From Ixodes scapularis (taxonomy: Eukaryota; Arthropoda; Arachnida; Ixodida; Ixodidae): DNA of 64,000 nt. The stretch is from positions 1,370,001-1,434,000 of the forward strand of contig NW_024609927.1 in NCBI RefSeq assembly GCF_016920785.2, in the 5' to 3' direction. Position numbers and translations under genes: made by a program. Shown piece after piece: positions 23,577 to 34,898 of the stretch (the first letter of the stretch is position 1; the number at the start of each line of letters is the position of its first letter). The notes under the pieces were generated by a model. That model saw only the letters and a list, made by a program, of their open reading frames with translations. It searched no databases and was not told where the DNA came from.

Positions 23577-24721
23577 CGCATAGTTTGTTGGGTCAGCTCC
23601 GAAAATCGCCCGAGTCTTAAATAGACAAAAATAGCACACAAAAAAGGTCATGCCAACAGGTGAGATGTGCACTAAGATTTAAACCAGGAGCCGACTAACA
23701 AGTAACATATAATTTTTTGCTCCTTGATGAGAGTCAACGCCATTAAAATTGGCTTATAATAAAAATTAGAATCCAGCTAATTAACACGTAAAACAAACAT
23801 AAAAACATGGTTTTGCGTTTATTTAAAGAGATTAGCGGTTGTGGGTGTGAACTGTTTTGTTAATGCGATCTTTGTTTGCTTTCAGATATGTTCAAGCACA
23901 AAGAAGTATCCCACGCTTGTGTTTGGCGTGGCGTTATTTGGGCTTGAGTTCGAAGACAGCGCCAGGAAATGCGATGGAGGGCTGCGCTTGGCTGAAGTTG
24001 TTGGATATGGGCGCACAGAGCAAGTGTCTCATTACATGAAAAGCGTTATTAGCGACGCTCGTTTCCTTAGCAAAAACCTCCCATGCTAATAAATAGTGGC
24101 TTTAAAAAATTGAAGTCGAATGTGTTGCGTGATTTTCCTGTGCTCAAAATTTGCAATTTCTAAACAGATGTATAATTTGCGGGGCCCCGAAATTTTATCT
24201 TCTAATGTAGCTACTGTTCTTTTGGGAACGATCCGGGGCTCATGTTACCTACACAAAAATAAAGATATGAGAGAACTACATAAAATAGCTTTCTTTGAAA
24301 TGTACGATTTTCAGTCAAGCAAAAGTGTCCTCGTTTGCTCCAATTTTGATATTTGGATATAGCTCAACCAAAAACAAAAGATAATAAGTTCTGTTCTTCT
24401 TTCCCCCTCTCTCACTCGGTTTTAAAGCCTGCGATTCTATTTAACGAAAGCTTTTAATCTCAGAAATGTGTGTTGTTCTTTAAGATTAAGAGGAGAGACC
24501 CGCAGGCCTATGGTACGGTTGGGGATTAGAGGATAGAGCCCAGGAAGGTGTCCAATACTTTGCTAGATGCAATATAGGACGCTGTCCTTATTCGCTTGAG
24601 ACAACTACTGCCGTGCCAAACCTTCCCCTAGTTGAAAGGTGTATAGAGCGACGCGTTTCCCCTATCCTCCCGCCTCTCGCCACCAAGGCACGTGACAAGG
24701 CGACGCCTCGGAATACGGTGT
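23577..24721. other. No gene seen
   Basis: AT-rich. A plus frame at 23841-24089 (82 codons) follows a pyrimidine tract and AG but shows no known domain, so I do not call it an exon. Confidence 0.45.
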
Positions 24722-25690
24722 GGTTATTCATTTATTTCATTATTCATACTGTTGGCCTACAAGCCGTGACACGATTTAGATATTGGTAAAGCAACCAATA
24801 TTTAACTCACAATTCCACGAGAAATACATTTCATGATCGTTTCAACAGTTGAATGCATTAAAGTATAGCCAAAAAAAATTAGATATCATTTTGTTTGGCG
24901 AGACTTCTCAGGAGAGCTTCAAAACCCTGTACCGTGTCATTTCCAAAAACATCGTGGAGCAGGCTGTTTCCCTCATTTATATTCCGTGGAAAGAAGGAAT
25001 ATTTAAAAGGGTCGATTTGCGCTTTTATTTGCGTTAGCATTTCATTGTGATTTCTTCTAAGTCATCTAGTAAAACGAGCCTTTTAATATCGCAGTGAGTC
25101 TGTGCGGAGACCATTTTTTCGTATCAAATAAATCAAGTTTATTCTAGCTACTTTTCCTCGCTCTGCTAATGATTGCAAGTTGATATGAGTAAGCATCGCA
25201 CTGACCTGCTGAGTCCTTCGGTATTGGGCTGTGATAAATCTGGCAGCTGTTTTTTGTACTTTTTCTAAGTTTTTAATCTTTTTTTTTTTCGTATGGGTCT
25301 CCACGGCACTTGCGTGATCTAAGACTGGGCCCACAAATGTTAAATAAGCTGTGAGTTTTACTTCCGGTCGATATTTTAATGTTTCATTTTAATAATCACA
25401 ATTTTCTTTCGGCGGAGCTCGCAACATGGTCGGTATGGATTTCCAGTTAGTAGAACTCGACACGGTTACACCCAGATATTTGAAATTGTTGACGCACGTT
25501 AATGGTTTATCGTCAAGTTCGTAGTTATAAGCAAGAACGTTTTTAATCTTGTTCGTGATGATTGAAAATGTAGTTTTTGATGGGTTAATTTGCATTGATC
25601 TGCAATTCCGATCGCTTGGACCACTTATTGTTGGAGTAGTTCAAGAGGTTGACGGGGTCACGGATGCGAACACACTACCGCTGCAGCTGT
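24722..25690 (-). mobile_element. LINE 3' fragment, minus strand
   Basis: Minus frames 25389-25595 and 25083-25334 hold the region after the RT active site. These are an INPSKTT then FKYLGVTVSS block, and the C-terminal KVQKTAARFI helix followed by a degraded FFPRNINE block near 24960. Frames shift at least twice. The minus-strand end is an AATGAATA-type tail near 24722-24750. It is 5' truncated just upstream of the QINPSK block, so no RT catalytic core remains. Confidence 0.75.
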
Positions 25691-26340
25691 CACGCCAGAT
25701 GCCACGGTTTTTCTTTTTGTTTGTCTATGTATTCTCACGGAGTTTCCTGTATTTGCGACCCTAAAGTATTTCGACAAAGTTTGGCTGAAGTTTCGGAGGC
25801 TCCGGGCGCTGCCGCTGGTGATCGTTCAGGTCCGGTATGCCTCCGGGTCGATGCCACCGTATACACGTCCGGAGGACGCTATGTTCCCGAATAACCGGCG
25901 TCTCTGGGCAGGGCCAGAGGAGAGCGGACATTTACCTGGTGCTTCGGAGCAGATCAATGGGGACGGGCGAGAGGGATTCGATTGTAGTCTCCTCGACAGG
26001 ATGAGGGAACTGCCGGGGTGATTACGCTTTCGGTGCGGATGGGCCGGAGCAGCGCGTACTGGCGCAGAGAAATAAAAAGAGGGACACCGGCAGCGCACAG
26101 TGGTATAATGCTGGCGTGCTTGCCTGGATTCTGGTCTTCGTGGCCAGGAGTGCTCTCACGTACTCCATGGGTAGTGTCTGAGCCTGCAGTTCCCCTGACT
26201 GGGCCGCTCGTTTAGCCGCCCCGTGAGCGGCCATCTTGCTCTGTGCAAAGCCGTCACTCCGCACCCAGTCAATGAAAACCATGGAAGAGAAGTGGTTCCG
26301 TACTGTGTGGATTTTCCGAACGATGACCATTGCTTTTTAT
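25691..26340. other. GC-rich segment, no recognised gene
   Basis: GC-rich with several overlapping frames of 65-102 codons (25818-26021 plus, 26022-26330 minus). None shows a domain I can name. A first exon or CpG-rich promoter region is possible but unsupported. Confidence 0.35.
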
Positions 26341-26900
26341 TTTTAAAGCGCAGCTCTAATGGTGCGTTTACACCTGCGGATCCGCCAGCGAATCCGCCCA
26401 GCTTTTGCCGCTCGGGCGAAACGCTGGGCGGAAAACGCGGCGGCGAGCTGTATAGGTCCGGGACCTATTTCTTCCGCGAAACGAGGCGTTTCTCTGACCG
26501 GAAGTGATATTCTTGCGCAGCGCTACGCTGCTTACGTCACGAGTACGCGTTCTTCCGGGAGCAGCAACGCCCGGGAGAGACAGCCGAGGTGGGAACTTTC
26601 GCGCCTTCTCGTCATATTTGACGGGATGTTACGAGAACAGCTGCCGCAGCTGGCCCCACCGCCGCCGCTCGAAAGAAATAGATGTAAACACAACCCACTC
26701 GTCGCCGCCGCCGCCGGGAGCGAATCCGCTCCCGCGGTAGCGGATTTCTTCTCATGTGAAAACGTACCATTAGTAGCCCGTTTCCGGCTTGAGCGGCGTC
26801 GGCATCGGCGTAACCGTAACACGTCGGCGTCGCGCGTAGGCGTCGAAGTCGCCGTAGGCGTAACCGTAACGCGTCGGCGTGACGCGTCGGCGCAACCACA
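26341..26900 (+). repeat. AGCGCAGCTCT / CGTCGG-triplet repeat, copy 1, split by a MITE
   Basis: Starts AAGCGCAGCTCT, is interrupted at 26357-26772, and resumes TAGCCCGTTTCCGGCTTGAGCGGCGTCGG with CGTCGG and GTAACCGTAACGCG units. The same head and body are contiguous at 37977-38070 and 38657-38735. The 212-codon frame here is a by-product of the triplet pattern. Confidence 0.7.
26357..26772. mobile_element. MITE inserted in the CGTCGG repeat
   Basis: Ends TAATGGTGCGTTTACAC and GTGAAAACGTACCATTA are inverted copies. Subterminal CGGATCCGC and GCGAATCCGC motifs are present. The repeat copies at 37977 and 38657 give the uninterrupted sequence, placing the insertion at a TA or TWA site. Confidence 0.7.
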
Positions 26901-27087
26901 CGGTGCATTAGGGGACGTTTCCCGTACGGACGTCACAGTTGACCTCACGTGTAACGTCACACGCACCAAACATTGCCAATATTCTCGCCATATTTAGCGG
27001 GGAAATTGACGTCAAGCTATCTCTGGTTTAATTCAATTTCCTTGCTAAATGTAGCAGCGAAATTTTTCCTAAATTTTCCCCTTAGAT

Positions 27088-27590
27088 TTATAATAATAAT
27101 AAGAATAATAATCTTTATTTCGACTCCTCGAGTCGCGGGTGGAGGGGAGAAAAGGGCAAGAAATTTTACCTGACGACGCCCCACCACCCTGTAAATTGCT
27201 CAGCAGCATACAGGAAACAATGGAGTCAATATTGTGTCCAGAAAACAATGATCTTATACAAAAAAAACATAATAAAATAACACACACATAAATAATATAC
27301 ATGATAAGGCACTTCCTAGAAGCAAATATTAAATTGACAATAACAAATTGCTAGAAATTTATTATTCTTAAAGCTGAAAAGCGAAGTAGAACTTGTTATT
27401 AACTCAACGATGTCGGAGGCGGGGGGGGGGGGGGGGGGGGCGGATGGTTTTAAAAGAGCTGGAGTATTTTTTAAATTAATGATTGGGTACCGTAATTTGT
27501 TCGAATTCTTAATTTCATTCAGATTTTGTTTCTTACACCATATGGTGCTGTCTTCGGGTAGTAGGTCTCACTAAATGGATTTTCATCTCT
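27088..27590 (-). mobile_element. Decayed LINE 3' end, minus strand
   Basis: The minus-strand end is an (ATT)n-like tail (27088-27112) after an AAATAAAG stretch. Upstream, degraded coding contains an RTNYGTQSL-type block near 27500-27530, usual at the C-terminus of these LINEs. A poly-G run interrupts at 27421-27440. Confidence 0.6.
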
Positions 27591-28289
27591 GGTGTAGTCA
27601 CTATATATGTATATGGGTGGTTATATTTCAAATCGGGGAGGCTAAAGGGCCCTAGATTTTAATTTTGACGAAAAATATACATGTTTTTGGGGGCATATCT
27701 CAAATGAAGGAGGGCCCAAACCGCATGTTCACCAGATTTTTCTTCCCGAGTTACGAAACGTAGAAGCCGCAGAGGCAGAAGCTAGTCTGTTTGCCTGCCG
27801 TCGCAGGTCGCGCTTAAAATTTCCCCTCATTTAATAGGTATTATAAAGATACCTTGACATATTAAAAAAAATTTAGGAATTTTATTGTTTTCTAAAACAA
27901 ATGTCGACGTCGTCACTCAGATGATACTTGGTGAAATTTGACGGGTCATTACTTTGTCTGTACATAAGGTAAATTGTTTCTTTTAAGCTTTATAAAAAGC
28001 TCAAAGCAAGCTGTTATAAATATAATATTATCATTATGATATGTTTAGTAGCCGCTCCACTACCTTCACATAAACGTTGTGAAAAATAACGAATGTTGAA
28101 AGTTTGAGGTGGATTTTCTCAGACACACCATTTTTTTTAATTCTTATTTTTTTCAAATTCTTTTAGATATAATAGGCGACTACAAGAAAAAAAAAACAAT
28201 CTAGAAATGTAATGCTTCGATTGTATGTCCTCTATTTGAGCCGCAATCGCATGAAATCTGTGCTCATTTGATTAAAATACAGCAACCTT
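27591..28289. other. No gene seen
   Basis: AT-rich, no long frames. Confidence 0.5.
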
Positions 28290-29045
28290 ACCGCGGTTAT
28301 ACATGATGGTGAAAACAGCTCAGAAAACACGGACTACGAAGAGGAACAAACACGACAGGACAATGCTGTACTCGCAACTGAAGAATTTTAATAAAGGAAG
28401 CAAAGACAGAAAAACCATACACAGTATCTTAAAGGATTGCACAAAAGCAAAGGACCACTCTCGTCAACCGTGAAGCGTGTCAATAAACTACCTGTTCACT
28501 ACGTGACTCATGTTTTGCCGCAGGAAAGAAATTTCTTTGGCTGACAGCACCAAAGACGGTTCACTAACACGCGAATGACCATGAAACAGAATGTGGAAGG
28601 CCTCAATGATCTCTCTCGTCACCCTATCCTTGTGCGCTCCCAGAACGGTGACTCTGCCAAAGTCCAGGCCGACACTGGCAATCTCTGCAATGAACGGGCA
28701 AAAGCCCCCCAACCGTAGCTCCGAGCGAATATGAGTGCTCACGTAATCTATCATTCAGACATCTTCCTGTTTGCCGCACGTAGCACCTGTTACACGACAA
28801 AGGTATTTTATATACCACACACGAAACACAAGGGACGAAAGGTTATCTGTGCGCCTTGGTGCACTTCGCACTGGAACGATCAACTACCCCCAACTAATCC
28901 TGAAACATATCTGGCCTATAGTTTGGGGCGCCAAAAACACTACCGGAATTCCATATCTGCCACCAACTTGTTTCAGGTTATGGGAAACGCGGTGGAGGTA
29001 GGGGACCACTACCACACGCTTCTTTTCTCTTTCCGATATATTTTG
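28290..29045 (-). mobile_element. Penelope-like element, 5'-truncated, minus strand
   Basis: On the minus strand a region PYLHRVSHNLKQ (about 29010) is followed by the GIY-YIG part (28624-28818: YKIPLSCNRCYVRQTGR then a DRLREH block). After a frameshift comes the C-terminal region (28488-28754: DRVTREIIEA, EPSLVLSAKE). The 3' end near 28290-28390 shares the AACAG...CAACTGAA layout of the other Penelope copies here. RT is absent. The frameshift and an arginine replacing the glycine in YVGQTG make the nuclease inactive by inference. Confidence 0.8.
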
Positions 29046-30312
29046 AGGTTACTGGGTCGGCCACGTATGTCACAAAATAAAGGTTCCGAGATAAAATAAT
29101 TAGCTCAGTAACTACGCTTTCAGATATATATTGAGTTATAAGAAACTCCGAAATTTACACCTATACCGAGAAGTTGAATCCTAAACAGAGGTGAGTTTCG
29201 GTTTCGTCCTTGAGTTAAAACGTGCCTTTTGGCGTAATTACTAGGCTAAACACCGTTTTTGTTTTCAGGATAAAGAGGTGACCTGAGCTCATAACACTCT
29301 AGCTTCCTCGTATAAGAACGAATAATTCGTGTCGCTCAGTGGAACTAGCATATTATACAGGCTCAGCAACTGGTACGCCAGCACCCACCTCCGACTCTCA
29401 ATATACCCTTCGTTTCGGAAACCGATTAATGTCACCTATAGGCAACCTGCAATGCAGTTTGGCGCTACACGTTGCGCCATCTAGCGGCTGCAAAATAAAG
29501 AAACTGGGTAGGCCAGGACTATGCGGGTCGCGGGGGCTGCGGGCGGGCGCATCCAGAAACCACGCGTGAACGTTGCATTTCTCATCGGCGTGAGTTTTTT
29601 TGGATCAGTTTTTTGTGATGTAAGTCCCAACTTCACGTCTCTATAACCTCACCGGGTTCCTGTGACATCTCGCCTACCTTCTAGAGTTCCCCCAAAAAAT
29701 AAACGTTGCTACTGCTGCATGAAAGACGGCCACAGTCGCGAAGGTGACTCAAGGATCAAACTTCACGGCTTCCCCAGCTTCCCTTCGAGATCTTGGGAAG
29801 CGACACGGCGATAGAAGTGGATTACTGCAGTGCGACGCAACAAGTAAGTGAATTTTACAGAAACTGTTGGGAGGGAAGTGAACGAAAATATATGTGCAGG
29901 CTTGGAAAGTGGTCGGACGAACTTATTTTGCAGATTACTCGGCAAAATAACATATTTGTACAGTTGTATTCCGAGTCGCTTTGACAGCCACATTAGGGAA
30001 ATACGATAGGAACAATGGGGGCGATTGTTGATTCGCTGTGGCGTCGAGAATCGGGCGATCAGGTCTTCAAGCGAAAGGCCCGTCGGCCCGTTCCGGCACT
30101 CCTAATGCCGTTCGGCACGCGTGGTCGCAACCAAAACCTTCCAAACCTGCGAGTTTTGGAATAAAGAATTTTTCTAGCACAAAGTTTTGTTTGTTGCAGC
30201 AACCAAATTTAATGCTGAGTCTGGTAACAAACTATGAGGGCGTGCAGCTGCCAGAAAGCAGGATGCTAAAGTTGTTAGTAGTGTATTATGATACACGATT
30301 GAGCCAGAAATC
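29046..30312. other. No gene seen
   Basis: Short frames only (for example 30038-30349 plus). No domain or terminal repeat recognised. Confidence 0.45.
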
Positions 30313-30343
30313 AACAAGGGGGCGGGGCCCCCGCCCCCTTGTT
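30313..30343. repeat. Perfect GC-rich palindrome
   Basis: Fifteen bases either side of a single C pair exactly (core GGGGGCGGGG/CCCCGCCCCC). It contains GC-box motifs on both strands. Confidence 0.75.
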
Positions 30344-30344
30344 T

Positions 30345-30500
30345 ATTAAGGGGGCGGGGCTAGTCTCGACCAATCACAGAGCCGCAGGGCGGGGCCTCTT
30401 CCCTCTCTCATCCCAGGGCCAGTCTCGACCAATTACAGCGCAGTAGGGCGGGGCCCTTTCCCTCTCTCCCATCCCAGTGACCAATCGGAGCTCATCGAGG
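30345..30500 (+). promoter_or_regulatory. Duplicated CCAAT / GC-box block
   Basis: Two tandem copies of about 60 bp (30360-30419, 30420-30478) each hold CTCGACCAAT and GGGCGGGGC, and a third GACCAAT follows at 30479. A GGGGGCGGGG box precedes at 30350. CCAAT boxes beside GC boxes are classic proximal promoter sites. The downstream neighbour is a transposon, so regulatory use is an inference; it may be part of an LTR or TIR. Confidence 0.4.
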
Positions 30501-30551
30501 TCCCACCCTATGGTCGGCACGTGCCTCGTACGTACTACCAGGAGTTAACGA

Positions 30552-30677
30552 CTCCTGGTATTACGCACGTGCCTCCTGGTATTACGCACGTGCCTCCTGG
30601 TATTACGCACGCGCCTCCTGGTATTACGCACGTGCCTCCTGGTATTACGCACATCCCTCCTGGTATTACGCACGTGC
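30552..30677 (+). repeat. 21-bp tandem repeat, six units
   Basis: Units CTCCTGGTATTACGCACGTGC at 30552, 30573, 30594, 30615, 30636 and 30657, with few substitutions. About two and a half inverted units occur at 35090-35140. As 21 is a multiple of three, the minus frame gives a seven-residue repeat with no functional meaning. Confidence 0.85.
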
Positions 30678-30850
30678 ACGTGACGTTAACCACGTGATTT
30701 TCCCCGGGTTCGAGTTGTGTCCGACAGAGGGCGCTCACGTGATGTCATGAGGGTTGGTGTTGCATTCGACAGAGGGCGCTGCGCTGCGGTCACATGACGG
30801 TCACGTGGGATGTCATCAGCACGGCTCCCATCACGTGATTCTAACCACGT

Positions 30851-30984
30851 TGTAGGAGCCCGCAACAATGACCGCAGCACGGAGCTCGGGTCACGAGCTC
30901 CGTGACGCGGGTCACGCGCAAATTAAAAGCGTGGGGGCAGTCGGAGCCCGAGCACCAATCGATTCGGTCGTGTTGTTTTCCCCA
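30851..30984 (+). repeat. Putative 5' LTR of the gypsy element
   Basis: Starts TGTAGGAGCCCG directly after the inverted-repeat flank and ends TTTTCCCCA. A TGGTGACCCGGA motif five bases later (30989) resembles a tRNA primer-binding site. No 3' LTR is present, so the limits cannot be confirmed by comparison. Confidence 0.45.
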
Positions 30985-31043
30985 TAAATGGTGACCCGGA
31001 ATCTGAAGGCTCCCCGTCGCCTTCTCTAGCAGCCTCAACCAAC

Positions 31044-31885
31044 ATGGATCAAGGCAACGCCCACACTGGCGACGGCGCGCCACTTCAGTCCTCTGACGCC
31101 AACCTCGCTGCGGTCAACTTGCGCCTTCCCCCTTTTTGGCCGAAGAATCCGCGAGTTTGGTTCACCCAAGTCGAGGCGGAGTTTCATCTTCGGCGCATCA
31201 CTACCCAGCTCTCCGATTCTACCACGTCGTTGCCTGTCTGCCGCCAAACGTGGCCGACGAAATCGACGACGTGCTGACGGAGCCACCGCGTGAGGACGCA
31301 TACGATCACTTGAAAAGCATTCTGCTCGAACGAACAACGCCATCGGAGCGGTCACGAATCCAGCAACTTCTGACAGCCCAGGAGCTAGGAGATCGCCGCC
31401 CATCACAACTTCTCCACCAAATGCGACAGTTGCTGGGTCCCCAAGCCACCGATTCCCAAGACCGTATACTGCGGGAGCTCTTTCTTCAAAAACTTCCGCA
31501 AGGAATGCGCATGGTTCTTGCAGCTGCTGACGACATGCCGCTAGATCGCCTTGCCATGCTGGCGGATCGGACTGCTGAATATTCAGCCCCTTCTATTGCT
31601 GCTGTGGCATCTCACGAGCCTCACGAGCCCCAGCCCTGGCAAGCAACAGTCGCCGAGATCCAGGCAAGCATAGCAGAGCTTTCCTGCGCTGTTGCCGCCA
31701 TGAAAGCGTCGGACGAAAGACCTCGACAATCCAGGCGCGGCTCCCCTCACGCCCGTTCATCCTCGCGACGAGCCTCGCGGTCAAGCAGCAGAGCCCTGTG
31801 CTGGTACCACCGGCGTTATGCGGAACGGGCCACACACTGCCATCAACCATGCTCCTGGTCGGAAAACACCGAGGCCCGGCACTAG
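31044..31885 (+). pseudogene. Ty3/gypsy (Mag-like) gag, frameshifted
   Basis: Begins MDQGNAHTGDG at 31044 with the LRLPPFWPKNPRVWFTQVEAEF block typical of Mag-type gag. It then changes frame near 31205-31230 and continues in the frame of 31136-31885 (ELGDRRPSQLL, LRELFLQKLP, RMVLAAADDMP). It ends with a CWYHRRY...HC cluster in place of a standard zinc knuckle. Gag forms the retrotransposon particle. The frameshift separates the N-terminal fifth from the rest. Confidence 0.8.
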
Positions 31886-32250
31886 CAGCGGCGAGTGACG
31901 ATGGCCAACACACAAGCCGCCTTTTCTACGTTGTTGACCAAATCTCTGGTCACCGCTTCTTAGTGGACACCGGGGCCGAGGTGAGCGTCTTGCCTGCGTC
32001 ACGACTTGACCGTCAGCAAGTGCAACATACCGCGCCCCTACGAGCCGTCAACAGCTCGGCAATTGCCACTTTTGGCCAGAGATCCCTAACCATCGACATA
32101 GGACTAGGCCGACTTTTCCGGTGGGTCTTCGTTGTCGCAGATCTCCGTCAAGCCATACTGGGAGCGGACTTCCCGGCAAACTTTGGCCTTGCCGACAACA
32201 TCCGTGGCAGAAGCCTCACCGATGCCACCACATCCTTGACCATCCAGGGT
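31798..32250 (+). pseudogene. Ty3/gypsy aspartic protease region
   Basis: Overlaps the end of gag in another frame. The protease signature FLVDTGAEVSVLP has the catalytic D-T-G at 31966-31974, followed by LGADFPANFGL near 32160. The protease would cut the gag-pol polyprotein. Coding stops being gypsy-like at about 32250, where a LINE is inserted. Confidence 0.8.
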
Positions 32251-33020
32251 ATCCTTTCTTTCTTTCTTTCTTTCTTTATTGGTTTTCCATTTCATACAGA
32301 ATGGAGGAGGCCGAGGAAAAAAGCTACAAACGCAGCTTGTGGGGCCCTCGGCCCCCTTTAAATGATGGCAGCATTGGACTCACAAAACACTCACACACAG
32401 TAACAAAACACTTCCTGGTCAATCAGATTCACTCATTCGATACAGGTCCACACATTAGTATACAGTTGCAATTTAACATGATTAGGTCGGGTAAGGAACA
32501 CAAAACAATTCTAGGAAATAGCTCGTTTTCATCTCAGGCAGTTCTAAGGGCACCGGTATCAGAAAATGAACATAAAAGATATCTCAGTTCAGAAGGGGTT
32601 ATAGAGGATATATCGGTGCCAGCCTCCTCAAATGAATTTAGTAGTCGAGGCAAAGTATTCCTAAGCATTTGGTCACCATAATTTGTCCGAGAACGAGGAA
32701 CTATCCATGGTTCTGGAGTTCGTGTTTTATGCGAAGGTTGCCTTTTTTCTAAGTTTCCTATTTCTAAGAGTGTATAGGTATTTTTCCTAATGCTATAATA
32801 AAAATCTCGCATAAGCCTCCTTCGGTATATGTCATGAGCTTTTGGAATGTTATATTTCTTGAAAAGGTAGTCAGTATGTTCGGTGTATGAGACATTGGCA
32901 ATAACGCGTATCATTCTCTTTTGCATTAAGTGTAATTTATGGAGGTTAGATTCTGTTGTTGTGCCCCATACAAGATGGCAATAGTTAATATGAGATACAA
33001 ATAGCGTATTGTAGATTAAT
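32251..33020 (-). mobile_element. LINE 3' fragment inserted in gypsy pol
   Basis: The minus-strand tail is (GAAA)n (plus-strand TTTC at 32254-32275). Coding 32534-32926 minus carries QKRMIRVIANV, a FKKYNIPKAHDIYRRRLM block and the C-terminal VPRSRTNYGDQML. Upstream to 33018 the frame includes SHINYCHLVWGTTT. It resembles the LINE at 43.97-45.08 kb. It is 5' truncated and lies between protease and RT of the gypsy, so it is younger than the gypsy insertion. Confidence 0.85.
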
Positions 33021-33040
33021 AATTTAACTGATTCCGGAAT

Positions 33041-34096
33041 AATTTAACTGATTCCTGTCGTCATTCAACGCTTCCCCGATGCGTCCCCTGGCGACGACGT
33101 CGAGGTACGAAGCCCTCCTCACAGAATACTCTGCCATAACCCGGCCCTGCATACGGAGGTACCAACCAAGCACGGTGTGACACATCACATCATCACCAGT
33201 GGCCGCCCATCTCCGCGCGTCCTCGCCGCCTATTTGGCGAGCGACTAAACATCGCGCGTCGAGAGTTCGAATATATGCTGGAGCTCGGATTCGTCCGCCC
33301 GTCTTCCAGCAACTGGGCGTCTCCACTACATATGGTCCCGAAAAAGGACCCGAATGACTGGAGACCATGCGGAGATTATCGAGCCTTGAATGCACGCACG
33401 GTACCTGATCGGTACCCTTTGCCGAACATTCACGATTTCTCCGCTGGGCTTGCTGGTACCAACATCTACAGCAAGGTAGACCTGATAAAGGCCTACCACC
33501 AGATTCCCGTTGAGCCAGCGGACGTGGCCAAGACCGCCATCACTACTCCGTTCGGACTTTTCGAATACCTAAGGATGCCCTTTGGCCTGCGAAACTCCGC
33601 GCAGACGTTCCAACGCCTTATCAACGAAGACACCAGAGGACGTCACTTCATTTTCGCGTACGTTGACGATATCCTCGTGGCCAGCACCTCTGCGGAAGAA
33701 CACGAGCAACAACTGCGACTGTTGTTCGAGCGGCTGCAGGAGTACGGTCTCGTCATCAACGCGAAGAAGTGCGTTTTCGGCGTTGATGCGCTGGACTTTC
33801 TGGGCCATCGCGTTACGTCAAGGGGCATCTTACCACTCGCAGACAAAGTTCGGGCAATCCGCGAGTTTCCCCAACCCACGTCACTTCGCAAGCTTCGCGA
33901 GTTTCTGGGCTTGATCAATTTCCATCGAAGATTCATTCCGCACTGTGCTGAAATGATTCAGCCCATGACGGATCTTCTTAGAACCAAGAAAGGGCCATCA
34001 TCAGCAGTTCCATGGAACGCAGAAGCTGCGTCTGCTTTTTCCAGCGTTAAAGAAGCCTTGGCCAATGCAGCCCTGCTTTTCTATACGCAACCATGA
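33041..34096 (+). pseudogene. Ty3/gypsy reverse transcriptase, truncated
   Basis: After the LINE, gypsy coding resumes (TKHGVTHHIITSGRPSPRVL, about 33160-33225), shifts frame near 33235, and is open from 33275 to 34096. Motifs: LGFVRPSSSNWASP, KKDPNDWRPCGDYRALN, KVDLIKAYHQIPV, FGLRNSAQTFQR, YVDDIL (33659-33676) and FLGLINFHRRFIP. RT catalytic residues are therefore intact. The frame ends right after LLFYTQP, where RNase H should begin; RNase H, integrase and the 3' LTR are missing. The copy cannot transpose by itself. Confidence 0.9.
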
Positions 34097-34898
34097 CCTG
34101 CGGTAATGACGCATCCTGGCGAGCTTCAAAATTTTACATTCACCCCAATTTAGCGGGACCCAGCTGCTGCTATTTGGGACCGTCACATGACGCCGAAATT
34201 CAGCGGGTCGAAGACCCCATTCGCAACAGCTAAGGGGCCGCCACGAGGCTACGAGTTCGCGAGCATCGTTTGAATCGCGCGCGGACGAAATCACGTGATA
34301 ACAATACGAGCAACGCGTCACGCGACCATGGACACACGACCTGCGTTTACCGCGCAGCGATTCAAATAATGTCACGCGATCATCATGTGACCGCGACGCA
34401 GAGCCCTCTATCGGATGAAACACGAACCCTGTGTGACATCACGTGAGCGCCCTCTTTCGGACACAGCTCGAACCCTGTGCGACATCACGTGAGCGCCCTC
34501 TGTCGGACGCAGCTCAAACCCTGTGACATCACACGTGAGACGCGCCGCAATTCAAATCCTATATCGCCCCCTGTCGAACGAAGCCCTGTGAGATCACGTG
34601 TTTATTATCAGACAGCTGTCAACACGGACAACTACGAAGAGTTAATCCCTCTAGGAAGCAATGTGCTCGTAGCTCAGGGGGTGGAGTGTTGGACTTCTGA
34701 GCTGAAGGTAGAGCGGTCAAGTCCCAGTCGGCCGCGGAGCCTTTTTTATCGAATAAAAGGGGCATTTACCGCGCAGCGATTTGAATATGTCACGTGACCA
34801 TCATGTGACCGCGGCGCAGCGCTCTCTATCGTATGAAACACGAACCCTGTGTGGCTTCACGTGAGCGCCCTCTGTCGGACGCAACTCGAACCCTGTGT
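34097..34898. repeat. CACGTGA / GCGCCCTCT repeat region
   Basis: Irregular tandem copies of a unit containing GACATCACGTGAGCGCCCTCT.TCGGAC.CAGCTC (for example 34430-34530 and 34845-34905), plus related CGCGCAGCGATT and TCATGTGACCGC blocks repeated at 34350-34400 and 34765-34815. No coding. Confidence 0.65.
34664..34742 (+). tRNA. tRNA-like pseudogene, Arg(TCT)-type loop
   Basis: An A-box-like TAGCTCAGGGGG is followed by a TTGGACTTCTGA anticodon-loop-like segment (TCT in the 34-36 position). A B-box-like GGTCAAGTCC comes next, one T short of the consensus. The anticodon stem does not pair properly, so this is a decayed tRNA or SINE head rather than a working gene. Confidence 0.4.

Noticed and set aside
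23841..24089. 82-codon frame after a polypyrimidine-AG
   Set aside because: No domain, and random AG acceptor-like sites are frequent in such AT-rich DNA.
25691..26330. Possible first exon of a host gene in the GC-rich segment
   Set aside because: Several frames overlap and none shows a domain, a conserved start context or a convincing splice site.
26359..26997. 212-codon open frame rich in arginine
   Set aside because: It crosses a MITE boundary and a CGTCGG triplet repeat; the composition explains the open frame.
30552..30677. CRISPR array
   Set aside because: Units are contiguous 21-mers with no variable spacers, in a eukaryotic repeat context.
30535..30738. Protein with a seven-residue glycine/proline repeat
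   Set aside because: Direct product of the 21-bp tandem repeat read in frame.
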